A stretch of 64,000 bases of DNA, from contig OX393578.1 of assembly GCA_947652605.1 (NCBI GenBank), positions 56,737,415-56,801,414 of the forward strand, read 5' to 3'. The notes below the pieces were generated by a model. That model ran no database searches. It was given only the letters and a program-made list of their open reading frames with translations, and had not been told where the DNA came from. This DNA is from Elmis aenea. Its lineage: Eukaryota; Arthropoda; Insecta; Coleoptera; Elmidae. The translations under genes and the position numbers were made by a program. Shown here one piece after another: positions 34,140 to 44,800 of the stretch (position 1 is the first letter of the stretch; every line of letters begins with the position of its first letter).

Positions 34140-34800
34140 TCAGAAGCGTAGTTAATTCGAAGCGGTTTCCTCATTTTTTATTTCGAAATCAGTTTTTGAT
34201 ACAAAATAGAGATTCTCAGCTGTTGTAGTTCTTTTTATCCTTACCAAATCTAATCATTCTTCAGGAACATTTAACTTTATATCCACTAAACGAAAAAATA
34301 TTACAAATTGAGCAGTATTAGATACATCCGTTGATTCATCAAGACAAAGAGAATTAGATAAAAAGTTATTAGCAGTATATTATTTAAGAGTTAATATTAC
34401 TCTTTTTACCAACTCATTAATTTGTCTTGCCACTGTAAATCTAAATAAAATAGTATTAAAAAAAGCTTTTTTTTTTAAGGCAAATAAAGTTCACAGGCAT
34501 TTTAATTACTTCTTTTATTGATCTGCAATCAGAGAATGGTTTCAGATTTAGCTGAAATATTAAAAATTTCATAACTTGCTATTTGTTGTATGGTCTTGTT
34601 GTTTATACGCATTATTTGTGAATACGCTGTTTTGTCCCTCTAAGTTCTCTTTCATTTCCATTATTCTTTCTCTACTTAAATCACTTGCTAATTTCTTAAA
34701 TTTTTTGGGCATTTTTTTGGCATGCAATGACACAATGTTACACTCTTTAAAAACAGCAATGCTTGTTATATACAAATACTGCGCCGTGGGCCGCATAAAA
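34140..34800 (-). pseudogene. hAT transposase remnant (ZBED5/Charlie-like)
   Basis: Minus strand. KKFKKLASDLSRERIMEMKE then NLEGQNSVFTNN (34569-34796), and, after frameshifts, RFTVARQINELVKRV, LSNSLCLDESTDVSNTAQFV and IKLNVPEE. The DESTD.S.TAQ block contains the first catalytic aspartate of hAT transposases of the ZBED5 type (known motif 'DESTDI.DTAQL'). Several frame breaks. Terminal inverted repeats and a TSD were not located; the upstream BED zinc finger and the C-terminal dimerisation domain are absent. Confidence 0.8.
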
Positions 34801-34979
34801 ATGACGGAGAAGCCGCAGGTTGCATAGGTCTCCTATAAAGTAGGTAATCTATGAAGCTTCGAAAACAGACATAGGACCAATGTTCACTCCGATTTAAAAA
34901 ACAGTTAGAATTTTTGGATCTTTTGTAACACCATAACATACAATTTATGTTTTGGCTTCCGCGGCCGATGTCCAATATA

Positions 34980-36486
34980 CAGGGTGTCCCAGATTACATT
35001 TCCAGCATGGGGATCTCGCTTATTATAAGAGATACAGCTTTGTTTAAATTAGATGAATTATTCTTTAGTATGAGGGGAGCCACAATCAAGTTTTAAAAGT
35101 ACAAAATTCGTCGTGCTTCAGATGTTATAGCGAAAAATATGAAAATGTCGAATTTCTTTTTTCTCTCATAACTTTTTTGTCTTAATCATTAGAATAATTT
35201 TATTTGTATTTTCTTAAGGCACTTTTAAATGGAGAATGTAACTGTTATTTTAAATTATTTTTAATACCTACCATTTTCGAGATATTACCCCTAATTTCAT
35301 TTTTTCTTATGGGCCGCGAAGTTGGCTATGGAATATTTAAATGTGCTTTTTTTTCTCGTTTAAATAAGATATTACCTGCTATACTTATTTTTATAAACAA
35401 GTCACAAAATGAAAAAAAAACGTATTTTACCCATCACTTATCAAGCTATCTATGAAAATAAAAACAAAAAACAACTAATTAAACGTCAAATGAGAGTTAC
35501 TATTAGTCTGCGGTATCATTTATTAGAATTTTATAGTATCGTTGTGTAATTCGATAGTCTTTTTAGCAAATTTGTTATAATATAATTATGGGTACATTAC
35601 AACTAATTAAAAAATTTTAATGTTGAAATGCTACATTCTTTACAATAGAAACTGTGTAAAATAGATAATTCTAATTCTTTATGGATTTGTTTTGGATTTT
35701 TGGTTGGTTTCTCGAAGAAACCATATTTTTTAAATTTATTTCCAAATTTCTGTAATTACACACTCTTGGTTGCCTTTTCTCAAGATATAGCTCTAAGTAT
35801 ATTTACTCAGCTTCCACACAGTTTCTATGGTAAAGAATGTAGCATCTCAACATGTCAAATTTTTCGCTATTTTTAAATGTAGCCAATTTTATAAAGATTA
35901 CTACAAAGACTATCGAATTACACAACAATAATAAAAAATTCTAATAAATGATACCGCAGACAAATAGTAACTCTCATTTGACATTTAATTAGTTGTTTTT
36001 TGTTTTTATTTTCATAGATAGATTGATAAGTGATGGGTAAAATACGTTTTTTTTCATTTAGTGACTTGTTTATAAAAATAAGTATAGCAAGTAATATCTT
36101 ATTTAAACGAGAAAAAAAAAGCACATTTGAATATTCCATAGCCAACTTCGCGGTCCATAAGAAAAAATGAAATTAGGGGTAATATCTCGAAAATGGTAGG
36201 TGTAAAAAAAAATCTAAAATGACAGTTACATTCTCCATGAAAAAGTACCTTAAGAAAGTACAAATAAAATTATTCTAATGATTAAGACAAAAAAGTTATG
36301 AAAGAAAAAAGAAATTCGACATTTTCATATTTTTTGCTATAACATCTGAAGCACGACGAATTTTGTACTTTTAAAACTTGATTGTGGCCCTCTCATACTA
36401 AGGAATAATTCAACTAATTTAAACAAAGCTGTATCTCTTATAATAAGCGAGATCCCCATGCTGGAAATGTAATCTGGGACACCCTG
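34980..36486. mobile_element. Foldback element B (CAGGGTGTCCCAGATTACAT ends) in TATA
   Basis: Inverted arms of about 565 bp (34980 to ~35545 and ~35918 to 36486) that are nearly identical, with ends CAGGGTGTCCCAGATTACAT and its complement. TATA lies on both sides (34976-34979 and 36487-36490). The centre (~370 bp) holds a further, less perfect inverted pair (TGCTACATTCTTTAC / GTAAAGAATGTAGCA). Frames in the arms (35204-35455 plus, 35918-36145 minus) mirror each other and are by-products of the palindrome. No transposase. It interrupts the Penelope-like terminus after GATGTCCAA. Confidence 0.85.
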
Positions 36487-36589
36487 TATATAGGTTATTT
36501 TCGGGTTGGAACCGCGTCGAAGGTTTCTTTATAACCGACGTTTTGTCCTCCTTCATCGGGGACATCTTCAGGGTTGTTGGTTAAATAGC

Positions 36590-36765
36590 AACTGGCGAGT
36601 CATTTGTGCGTGGAGCGTGCAATCTACTGGTTATCAGCCTCTTCCAGGAATTGTGGAGGGGGTACCCGTTGTCTCGGTTGATGTTGTTCGTTTGTTTTTT
36701 TGAATATCTCAATGGCTTCCCTAATTTTGCAGGGGTAGTATCGTGATGTTCTCTGATAACCAGTA
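36590..36765 (-). pseudogene. Penelope-like element C-terminal coding fragment
   Basis: The minus strand reads CKIREAIEIFKKTN then, in the overlapping frame, NINRDNGYPLHNSWKRLI. Penelope-like proteins end, after the GIY-YIG endonuclease, with an 'IREA.EI....N.NR..GY.L...W' block, and this matches. One frameshift lies between the two parts. Downstream (to 36491) is the terminal non-coding sequence. The reverse transcriptase and endonuclease domains are missing. Confidence 0.75.
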
Positions 36766-37162
36766 GATTGCCCGCTCCAGCGCCCGTCACACATCATCGA
36801 CCACAGCCTAATATAAATAATCCAGACACAAGTGACTCGCGAGTTGCTGTTTAACCAACAACCCTGAAGATGTCCCAAATGAAGGAGGACAAAACGTCGG
36901 TTATGAAGAAACCTTCGACGCGATTCCAACCCGGAAACAACCTATACAGGGTGAGTCACGACGGACGCGTCGGAGTTTTATGGCGAAACGCTTTATATTT
37001 TCCAATTTCTGTCGCTGTTAGATTATGTAAGTCAATAAGGGCTACATTTTAAAAATATTTTCAAACATACAGGGTGCACCAAAAAAGAGTGGCATATTAA
37101 AGTTATACTTTTTCTTATGGAACACCTTGTATATTTTTACATTTTTGGATTCCTCTTTAAAT

Positions 37163-37543
37163 TTACTTCAAAAAATGTATAAAGTCATGTGGGTCTAAAG
37201 CAGTGGCGTGCGGTGACTTTTCAACCAGGGTATGCTGTCCAAAAAAACGACCAATATATTTTTTAAAAATTAATTTTATTCTACGATCTTTTTTATAAAA
37301 TTCGTCTAAAGCAACATCATACAATCTTTTTTCATTTTTCATATTTAGCAATAATTTTTTTTCAATTGATATTAAAGCGAGAGCAGACAGTCTATCGTCA
37401 TTTTGGCTGCTTCTGGTGAATGTTTTTATTCGTTTCATTGTCGAAAACGATCGTTCAGCCGATGCGCTCGTGAAACGTATAGTACAAATTAATTGTATTA
37501 ATTTAAATACTTCTGTCAAAACATCTTTTAGCTCATCTTTCAC
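37163..37543 (-). pseudogene. hAT transposase C-terminal dimerisation domain
   Basis: Uninterrupted 126-codon minus frame. Residues 22-55 read IRFTSASAERSFSTMKRIKT followed by DDRLSALALISIEKKLL, the conserved 'SAERSFS.mk.ik' core of the hAT family C-terminal dimerisation region. The last ~30 residues run through the terminal repeat into flanking A2 sequence. Upstream, the catalytic core is degraded or deleted, so the enzyme cannot act. Because the internal element is hAT-flanked by its own TSD, this is its own remnant. Confidence 0.85.
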
Positions 37544-38336
37544 AATTAATTCGTTTATAGAGTTTATAGATTTTAAATGAAAGTCGGGAGTCGAGTACGT
37601 AAACTAATTGACTTTTTAACTTCATAAAATCAAAGTATTTTCCATAAGTTAGCTGAAGTGATTGTAATAGAAAATCCGTAAAATTCTTTTCGTATTCTTT
37701 AAATTTTCAATCAAACAATTGCAATTAATTATTATTAACCAGTTTAATCGTTCCTTTGGTTATCCATATTAAGGTCGTATTAAATAATAATCAAAATTCT
37801 AAGTAGCAAAATAGTGCACTAAAAATAGAGTTAAGCTCATTTAAATAGACGAAGCTTGATTTAAAGAAACTAAACAAAAATCAACTTACAACAGAAATTA
37901 TTATTTTTGTAGCGTGCGGTAACATTTATCGAGTGCGGCTGCCCCACACAGAGGAACCATGAGAGTAATCGCTTCCCGTAGTTGTTAAGAGTAAGCAACG
38001 ATGCGGGCAATAGGCTATGGACCACCGCAATACGCATGCGCCAAGAACGCAAATTTCGAATTCACAATCAGCAACGCATCCCTCAGTCGGGCTCACAAAC
38101 GCTAAAGCTGTGCATCGGATGCATTTCGTCAGCCGCTCGCTGGATGTAGATTATATAACGCAAATTTTTCGAGCAGGCAAAACGTATCGTTTATAATAAA
38201 TAAAATTATCACGTAACAAAAAATAAATCAAAGCGAAATAAAGCTACACGAAATTCAAATATGATACGGAAAAAAATATTGACGTGATTTTAGGGGATGC
38301 GCCGCATCCAACGCATCCATGGACCGCACGCCGCTG
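37201..38336. mobile_element. hAT element with 8-bp TSD inside foldback A2
   Basis: GTCTAAAG flanks both sides (37193-37200 and 38337-38344). Ends are CAGTGGCGTGCGGTGA and, complemented, CAGCGGCGTGCGGTCC. The A2 arm is contiguous when the element and one octamer are removed, exactly matching the other arms (GGGTCTAAAGTCAACCG). It retains only the 3' part of the transposase on the minus strand. Confidence 0.93.
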
Positions 38337-39178
38337 GTCTAAAGTCAACCGTTCTCGTGAAAATTGCATTTTCATGAAAATGCAGTATTTTCAAAAATTT
38401 TCAACACTTAAAAACTTTGAGAAGTCTGAAGAAATTCGCTTGGAGATAAGATTGACAATAGATTATGTTACACTTTGCACCACCTACATTTTGAAAATAT
38501 TATACAGGGCGTTTTTTACGCTTGGTCAAACTTGTGAAACTTTAAACATCGATAACTCATTTTTTTTTAAATACAACACCCTATATTTTTTTAAACCGTT
38601 TTATAGAAAATTTAATTCTCTTTCCAAAACATAAAGGCTGTTTTTCACCTAAAATTGATATTTTCCGAGATATCGCGATTTTATTGTTAATTATTAGGGC
38701 AAAGTAATATTTTCGAGTAGGTATGAAGGTAAACAGCGGTAATTTGAAACAATTGAAAGAAAAGACAAGAAAGGTTTGGTTTTATTTTTTGCCTATGCAT
38801 TTTTGACATTTTCTTATAATGAAGAGTAATCTTATGTTTAAATCGAGATTTCTTAAAATTATTTATGCATTTATTTATTGGACCAGTATGATAAGATGGT
38901 TACTAAATCTTATAAACCATTTTTTTTGTATGTTTATAATACGACACTCGGTTCAACCAAAACGTCTTTGCTTAAATTCTGGTTCCACGCATTTTTTAAA
39001 CATTGTGTTTTATACAGTGTGCACAATGTTTAATGTAAGTAAGTGTTTATGGTGTGTTAACTAAAATATAAATACACAGAAAATATTTCAAATTGGGACC
39101 ATAGTAACTTTAATTGAACATTTATAAAAATATTTCTAGTGATAACTAAAATGTATGTAATAATAATTCAAAAACAAA

Positions 39179-39316
39179 ATTTAACAGCCGATTACAATAA
39201 ATGTTCAACATGACGACCATCCTCTTGAATACACATTGTGATCCTCTTTTCAAGTGAACGTCTTACATCATGCAACATATTAGGAGTGTGTCTCAAAACA
39301 TGAGATTGCTCTTCAT
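39179..39316 (-). pseudogene. IS630-type transposase C-terminal tail in A2 centre
   Basis: The minus strand reads NEEQSHVLRHTPNMLHDVRR then SLEKRITMCIQEDGRHVEHL and a stop. It aligns with the end of the intact transposase at 45545-46606 (RRVQRSFQQRIDLWLDENGR, HFEHLL). This links the non-coding foldback family A to an IS630/Tc1-mariner-type source element. Confidence 0.75.
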
Positions 39317-40063
39317 TATAAGAAAATGTTAAAAATGCGTAGGCAAAAGATAAAACTAAACCTTTCTTGTTTTTTCTTTCAATTGTTTCAAATTACCGCT
39401 GTTTACCTTCATAGCTTACTCGAAAATATTACTTTGCCCTAATAATTAACAATAAAATCGCGATATCTCGGAAAATATCAATTTTAGGTGAAAAACAGCC
39501 TTTATGTTTTGGAAAGAGAATTAAATTTTCTATAAGACAGTGTAAAAAAATATAGAGTGTTGTATTAAAAGCAAATGAGTTATCGATGTTTAAAGTTTCA
39601 CAAGTTTGACCAAGCGTAAAAAACGCCCTGTATAATATTTTCAAAATGTAGGTGGTGCAAAGTGTTACATAATCTATTGTCAATCTTATCTTCAAGCGAA
39701 TTTCTTCAGACTTCTCAAAGTTTTTAAATATTGAAAATTTATGAAAATACTGCATTTTCATGAAAATGCAATTTTCACGAGAACGGTTGACTTTAGACCC
39801 ATATGACTTTATACATTTTTTGAATTAAATTTAAAGAGAAATCCAAATATGTAAAAATATACAGGGTGTTCTATAAGAAAAAGTACAACTTTGATATGTC
39901 ACTCTTTTTTGGAGAACACTGTATGTTTGAAAATATTTTTAAAATGTAGCCCTTATTGACTTACATAATCTAACAGCGACAGAAATTGGAAAATATAAAG
40001 CGTTTCGCCATAAAACTCCGACGCGTCCGTCGTGACTCACCCTGTATACACCATAACATACAA

Positions 40064-41344
40064 GTTTGTCTGTCCCCTACCCTTTTTAAATTAATCCTCA
40101 CAGAGCTCTTTTAGGGTGGACAAGGAAATGTAAAAGTATGGGACTAAAAGTGGTAGACGACACACTTTTTAGTTAATACATCGCCGACGATCAAGTGGTG
40201 ATTTCCGAAGACAAAGAAGACTAAAAATATTGTAATCGTACAAACTTGGTTATTCATATCATAGGCTCGTATGTTATATCAAAATATTATTGGCTCTCAC
40301 CATGGATTATCAATTTAGTCTAGGATCTTGTAGTTTATACTCATAATTTTTAGGAAACGTTTTCAAAAATACTAAAGGTTTATGCGCGTGGGCCTTCTGA
40401 TTACATTTCAGTGTAAAATCTTGTTAGCGACGAGGCGTAGGGACACTTACGCACTTTTTATCACTATCGTGAAAGTAAAAAATTACTTATTTTAAGATCA
40501 CTTTACTGCTACATTAAGATTGAACGGAGATAAGCTCAAAATTGGCAGCGCAAGAAATTAGTATTTAAAGTCCAATATGTATAATTATTATAGAAGGCAT
40601 ATAAAATAAGACTTTTCTTAGCTGCTTTAATTGATACTTTTTGCCTGTTACCATACGTAAAAAACGTCTTATAAAAATTTAATTTAAGCTGAATTTTTTA
40701 TGTCATTAGCTAATCTCCTTACAGGCAGTTAAACAGCTTTAAAGGAAAGGCAAGGAAACATTTTCCAACACTTTTCTGGCGTGATAACCGATGAATTTCC
40801 TTTCTCATTAAAATACATCAAGCCGACTTCATGCCGACGTATCTTTTTAATTAAAGTTTAGCGTGAATTCTTCCTGCCCTACTAGTCTACTACTACAAAG
40901 CTTTTAAGAAGTCTTATGAAAATGCACCATGATCGATTCACAGTTATTTGGAACGTTAAAAGTGGCAGCGCAAATAAGCATCACAAGAAATTTTATTGAT
41001 TGGTTGAGTAAAACAGTTCGATATGGGTAGGTAACATGGGACTTCTAAAAAACTTTATAAAAATTAAGTTGAAAGTGTTGGGTGCAACCAAGGAATGTCT
41101 TTTTTATCGATTTGGAGATATTGATGCCATCTGATAGTAATTTTGTTGTACTAAATAATAATTTGTTTAGCTTAGAATTATTTTTTACATTCATTGTTTT
41201 GTTTACTACTCATTTATAATAATATAATCCATAGTAAAATAAAGTTTGGTTGATGCAACTCTACGGACAAAAAACTAGTTGACTTTAAAATCTTTAAAAT
41301 CGAATGGTTATTTTTATTATTTAGTCATGATTCCTTCTACTGTT
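40064..41344. other. No recognised gene
   Basis: No supported feature. Confidence 0.4.
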
Positions 41345-41946
41345 AGGTGTAGGACTGTTGAGTTGCGTTGTGCTGATTTTTTTCCATGTTTTTCTGTCTT
41401 GTGCTAGCCTTTTTATGTCTTTCCTTTTGATGTTTCTATCCTTAACTGCTTTTTTTACTTGGTCCTGCCAGGTTTTTCTCGGTCTACCTCTTTTGTTTTT
41501 TTTTCCTGTGATCTTGCTTCATAGGCTTTTCTGGTTAACCTTTCTTCTTTCATCCTATAAATGTGACCCAACCATCCCAGATGCCTTTCCTGTATTTTTG
41601 TTTTAACTGATTTTATCTTTAATTGTTCTCTATATGTTTCGTTTCTGATTCTATCTTTTTTCGTTTTTCCAAGGATTTTTCTTAGAAATCTCATTTCAGC
41701 TGCATTTACTCGGCCACTATTTTTATTTGTGAGTGCTCACTTCCGTATAAAAGTGCCGGAGTTACTACCTTTTTGACCACTTCTACTTTTGTTCGTTTTG
41801 GGCCTTCTCCATTTCCAAAAAATGTTAAATATTCTTTCTATATTTCCTGTCCTTTCGCTTATTTCCTTGTCCATTCCTCCATTTTTCTCTATGATCACTT
41901 CTTAATATTTAAAGCTTTCTACCTGTTCTAACTGAAGCCCATTTAA

Positions 41947-42915
41947 CTCCTCCGTTGCTCGCGCTCACTTTTGTTACGTTAGTGATCGCGTGGGATACTA
42001 TGGTATCCCACTCGCAAAAATGGTTTTTAACGACTTTAAAAAAATTATTTTTGATTGTTTCTAATATATGTATAACATGAACATTACAATGATGACAGAA
42101 ATGCATTACAAAAAAAAGTAGCGTTAATGTTTATTACAATTTTCTAAATAGGTAGTCGCATTTTTCGCCTCACTCTTAGTTTTTGGCTACATCGATTATA
42201 TTAGGTGCAGCTGTTCTTTTATTTTTTTGAAAACATTCTTTCTCCAGTGCGTAAATTTATCTTTGTAAGTATCTACATTGTATGAATCGTTATTTCTACC
42301 AGAATTAATGTCTTGCTCTGTTTCCGATTCATGTTCGCTAAGATTTTCTCCTCCGTCTTCATAGTCTTCCAAATCACCTTCGGATTCTTCATCTTCACTG
42401 TCTTCAATATATTCTTCGTTCTCCTCAATTTCCTCTAACCACTTACACCACTGCTCTGGATTTTTACTTTGGGACATGGTCCAAGTTTTACGAAAATTAA
42501 TATATAATTGCAAACAAAACAAATATGCATACGTAGGAATTTAAAATGTTCAAATCGGAAGATATTATTTTAAAGATTTCAAATTATCAATAACAATCGT
42601 TTATACAAATAAGGAAGCATTAAAATAATAGTAAAAACTAAAATAACATGAAAAATACCTTACGAACAAAACTCGAGCTATAAAAATAAAAATCACGTTA
42701 GTTTTCGCGCGGGATACTCAGGTACCCCAAGCGTAATTTTTTTAAGTTGTCAGCTTTTATAGCACTGGTCACCGCTAACCAATAATGCTAACTTAGTCTA
42801 CAAGATAAGATGAAAAGTTATTGAAATGATGAAGACATAATATTGTCCCATTTGACAAAAATTTGCAGAAATACATTACTGGGATACTATAGTATCCCGC
42901 GCGAGCACTGGAGTG
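41947..42915. mobile_element. piggyBac-type element with residual transposase N-terminus
   Basis: TTAA on both sides (41943-41946 and 42916-42919). Ends are CTCCTCCGTTGCTCGCG on the left and, complemented, CACTCCAGTGCTCGCGCGGG on the right; subterminal palindrome GGGATACTATAGTATCCC at the right and GGGATACTATGGTATCCC at the left. Same family as 2577-3176 but about 370 bp longer, and the extra sequence contains a coding remnant. It sits precisely within a retrotransposon frame. Confidence 0.88.
42196..42522 (-). pseudogene. piggyBac-type transposase N-terminal acidic segment
   Basis: A 108-codon minus frame. The first 15 codons precede the likely start MSQSKNPEQWCKWLEE, then come an acidic run (EDSEDEESEGDLEDYEDGG and SEHESETEQD), then THWRKNVFKKIKEQLHLI. 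Acidic, Glu/Asp-rich N-termini are usual in piggyBac transposases before the DDE domain. None of the DDD catalytic region remains. Interpretation depends on its position inside TTAA-flanked ends; from the sequence alone it would be an anonymous acidic peptide. Confidence 0.55.
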
Positions 42916-43025
42916 TTAAAGTGATATTATGCCCTTTGTTCTCTGTTGTAATCGTAGTTTTAGTTTTTTCGGTATTTATTTTCATCGAATCGAATTGTTA
43001 AGATCTAATAAAAATTGACATTCCT

Positions 43026-43985
43026 TGTTTTTACATAACACCCTTCACTTTATACTTTTAGTAAAACTAAAATTATTTAGCTTTAATAACAATCATCCCA
43101 CTATTTACTAAAGTATTACACTATGAGTTGCAAATAACAGCAAATACTAAAATCGTTTATACACAATTTTTTCACTCCATTACCGCTTGGATAAACCTGA
43201 TGTTTACACAACATATATTATAACACAACAAGAAAACGGCTGTAAACGTGAGTGCCGTGCTAACTTGCTAGCTGTTTCTTTTATAGAGAAAACTTTGGAA
43301 GCCATAATAACGGATACCCACTTTACCCAACCTTTCTAAATTGCGTAACACCAAAAAAATATGGATTCAAGTCACATTTTTTTACTTCAGCCTCAAATCT
43401 CCAAGTTTTTCGAGAAGGTTACACCCTATTTTTTTATTTAAACCTTTAAAAAAAGTTTGCACAGTAGAGGTTTTAGTACCACATTGGGTTGTATATCAGA
43501 TAAGAGTGGCACCAATAATTGTGCGAAAAGGCGATTAACGTTTTGAACATAAATAGCCACATTTGTGGATATAACAGTAAGTTGCAGCTGTTTTCCTAAT
43601 GTGTCCGAAAAATAACCGTTATAGAGAGGGAGAGAAGCAATTAAAACATCTTAATGTAGCTTTAACTGGCGATAATAAAACTCCACCTAAATTATAGCCA
43701 CTTTCAAAAATAAACGCATTACAGAATTTGACGAGAATTTTTGCATTGCCTTGTTCTTGCTCAATTCAAAGTCTAAAATCAAATAACAGTGTTAAAAGAA
43801 GGAGGTCTCGCTTAAGGCGTAGAACTATTTGAATGAAATATGAATTTTCTCCTAATTTCAATAATACTTACAATAATTTAATAAACAAGGGCAAATTTTT
43901 AGGCAATCTGCCTATCCATGAAAAAACCATGACACACCCCACTTTCTACAATAAAAAACGGGTAATGGCTCAAAATTTATAAACC
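43026..43985. other. No recognised gene
   Basis: No supported feature. Confidence 0.4.
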
Positions 43986-43989
43986 ACAG

Positions 43990-44135
43990 GATAAAATTTT
44001 TTTACTTCTTTTATGTATTTAGTTTCTAATGGTAAGTAGTTTATTTCTTTATTTCCTATTATCAAATTCTCAGATTTGTTCATGTTTATTATTAATCCTT
44101 CCCGATCGCACTGCTTAATTTTCTCACCATGTAAC
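43990..44135 (-). pseudogene. Reverse transcriptase fragment (RTE/Proto2-like)
   Basis: Minus strand: GLIINMNKSENLIIGNKEIN then YLPLETKYIKEVKKF, the typical segment downstream of the catalytic aspartates ('GL.iN..KsE.l..g......l......i..V..F'). Only about 45 codons remain. Confidence 0.55.
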
Positions 44136-44149
44136 TTAAGTTAGAAGTT

Positions 44150-44487
44150 TTGTGAATGAAAATTGAATAAACGCCCACAGAAAATAAAATCGTTATTTAT
44201 TTTCAGTAGTAATATAGCAAGTGCAATGAAAATTATCGATAATTTTTGGAAAATATGCCCGAACGCAAGTTGAGCTGAAAAAAATACGTGTCCACGAAGT
44301 GCACGAGTGATTTTGTTTTATTCAACTTGCATGAGTGAAGATTTGTCAAAAATTAAAGATTATTTGCAATGCAAGAGTTATATTTTGTAAGAAAAATTCC
44401 TTCACCTAACCTTCCTGTCAAATTAAATATATGTTATGTCAAATTTTATAAGCACTGTCAGAGTGGTGCGTCAGGGGTGTGGTTTAG
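44150..44487 (+). repeat. R-family repeat, left of element C
   Basis: GTGCAATGAAAATTATCGAT through GTGCGTCAGGGGTGTGGTTT matches the clusters at 28.1-29.6 kb. It continues right of element C from 47426 (TTAAAGTAACGCTACTGGTC), so element C interrupts this repeat. Confidence 0.75.
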
Positions 44488-44612
44488 TATACAGGGTCCT
44501 GCATTAGTGCGTCGGGCTTTCATAGCGCCCCGCCCGTAGGAGATAGAAAAAAAACTTAAATACAAAAAGTTATTGGTTTCAAAAGACCTACGTCTTAAAA
44601 TTATTTTCATAT

Positions 44613-44646
44613 AAAATGGGACACCCTGTATAGGGTGTCCCATTTT
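44613..44646. repeat. 34-bp palindrome in the left arm of element C
   Basis: AAAATGGGACACCC and GGGTGTCCCATTTT surround six central bases. The right arm has only one copy of the motif, so the left arm carries an inverted duplication. Confidence 0.8.
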
Positions 44647-44800
44647 CGTGCCATAACAAAAACAAAGATTTTTTTAAATGGAACACCCTGTATATTTTTA
44701 GGTCTTCGGATGTCATTTTTTAACCTCTACATGAATGTCTTTTCATTTTTTGATTTTGTGTCAGGGTTGCCAACTTATTAATTTTTTTCCGAAAAATCTG

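Larger units (their letters stand above)
36947..40044. mobile_element. Foldback element A2 (same family as A1), interrupted by hAT
   Basis: Ends CAGGGTGAGTCACGACGGAC on both sides; TATA borders at 36943-36946 and 40045-40048. Arms: 36947-37192 continued at 38345-38815, and about 39315-40044. The left arm contains a 1136-bp hAT insertion. The centre (38816-39314) shares TTATTTATGCATTTATTTAT with the centre of A1 and holds a minus-strand transposase tail. Arms of A2 resemble each other more than those of A1 near the centre. Confidence 0.85.
34928..40063 (-). mobile_element. Penelope-like element with insertions in both termini (composite)
   Basis: ACACCATAACATACAA occurs at 34928-34943 and again at 40048-40063; I interpret it as a 16-bp duplication around one Penelope-like insertion. 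The element's own sequence visible is 34944-34979 (TTGGCTTCCGCGGCCGATGT) and 36487-36946. The latter has a C-terminal coding piece and two copies of the terminal sequence in opposite orientation (GGTTTCTTTATAACCGACG near 36520; its complement near 36900), an arrangement typical of Penelope-like elements. Foldback elements B and A2 sit in the two termini. Confidence 0.6.
41345..43025 (-). pseudogene. RTE/Proto2-like reverse transcriptase C-terminal part, split by piggyBac-type element
   Basis: Minus strand, upstream piece at 42920-43025: MKINTEKTKTTITTENKGHN (after the palm). Downstream piece at 41345-41942: NGLQLEQVESFKY, then frameshifted sequence, AAEMRFLRKILGKTKKDRIR, and ERHLGWLGHIYRMKEERLT. 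Removing the TTAA element and one TTAA joins the two pieces in frame (...NITL/NGLQ...). Stops and frameshifts elsewhere make it a pseudogene. The 5' palm is missing. Confidence 0.8.

Noticed and set aside
35204..36145. Paired ORFs in foldback B as genes
   Set aside because: Same sequence read in opposite arms of a palindrome, low complexity, no family.
36506..36929. Basic ORFs in the Penelope-like termini as genes
   Set aside because: They mirror each other because the terminal sequence occurs in both orientations; only the IREA..NRDNGY part is coding-like.
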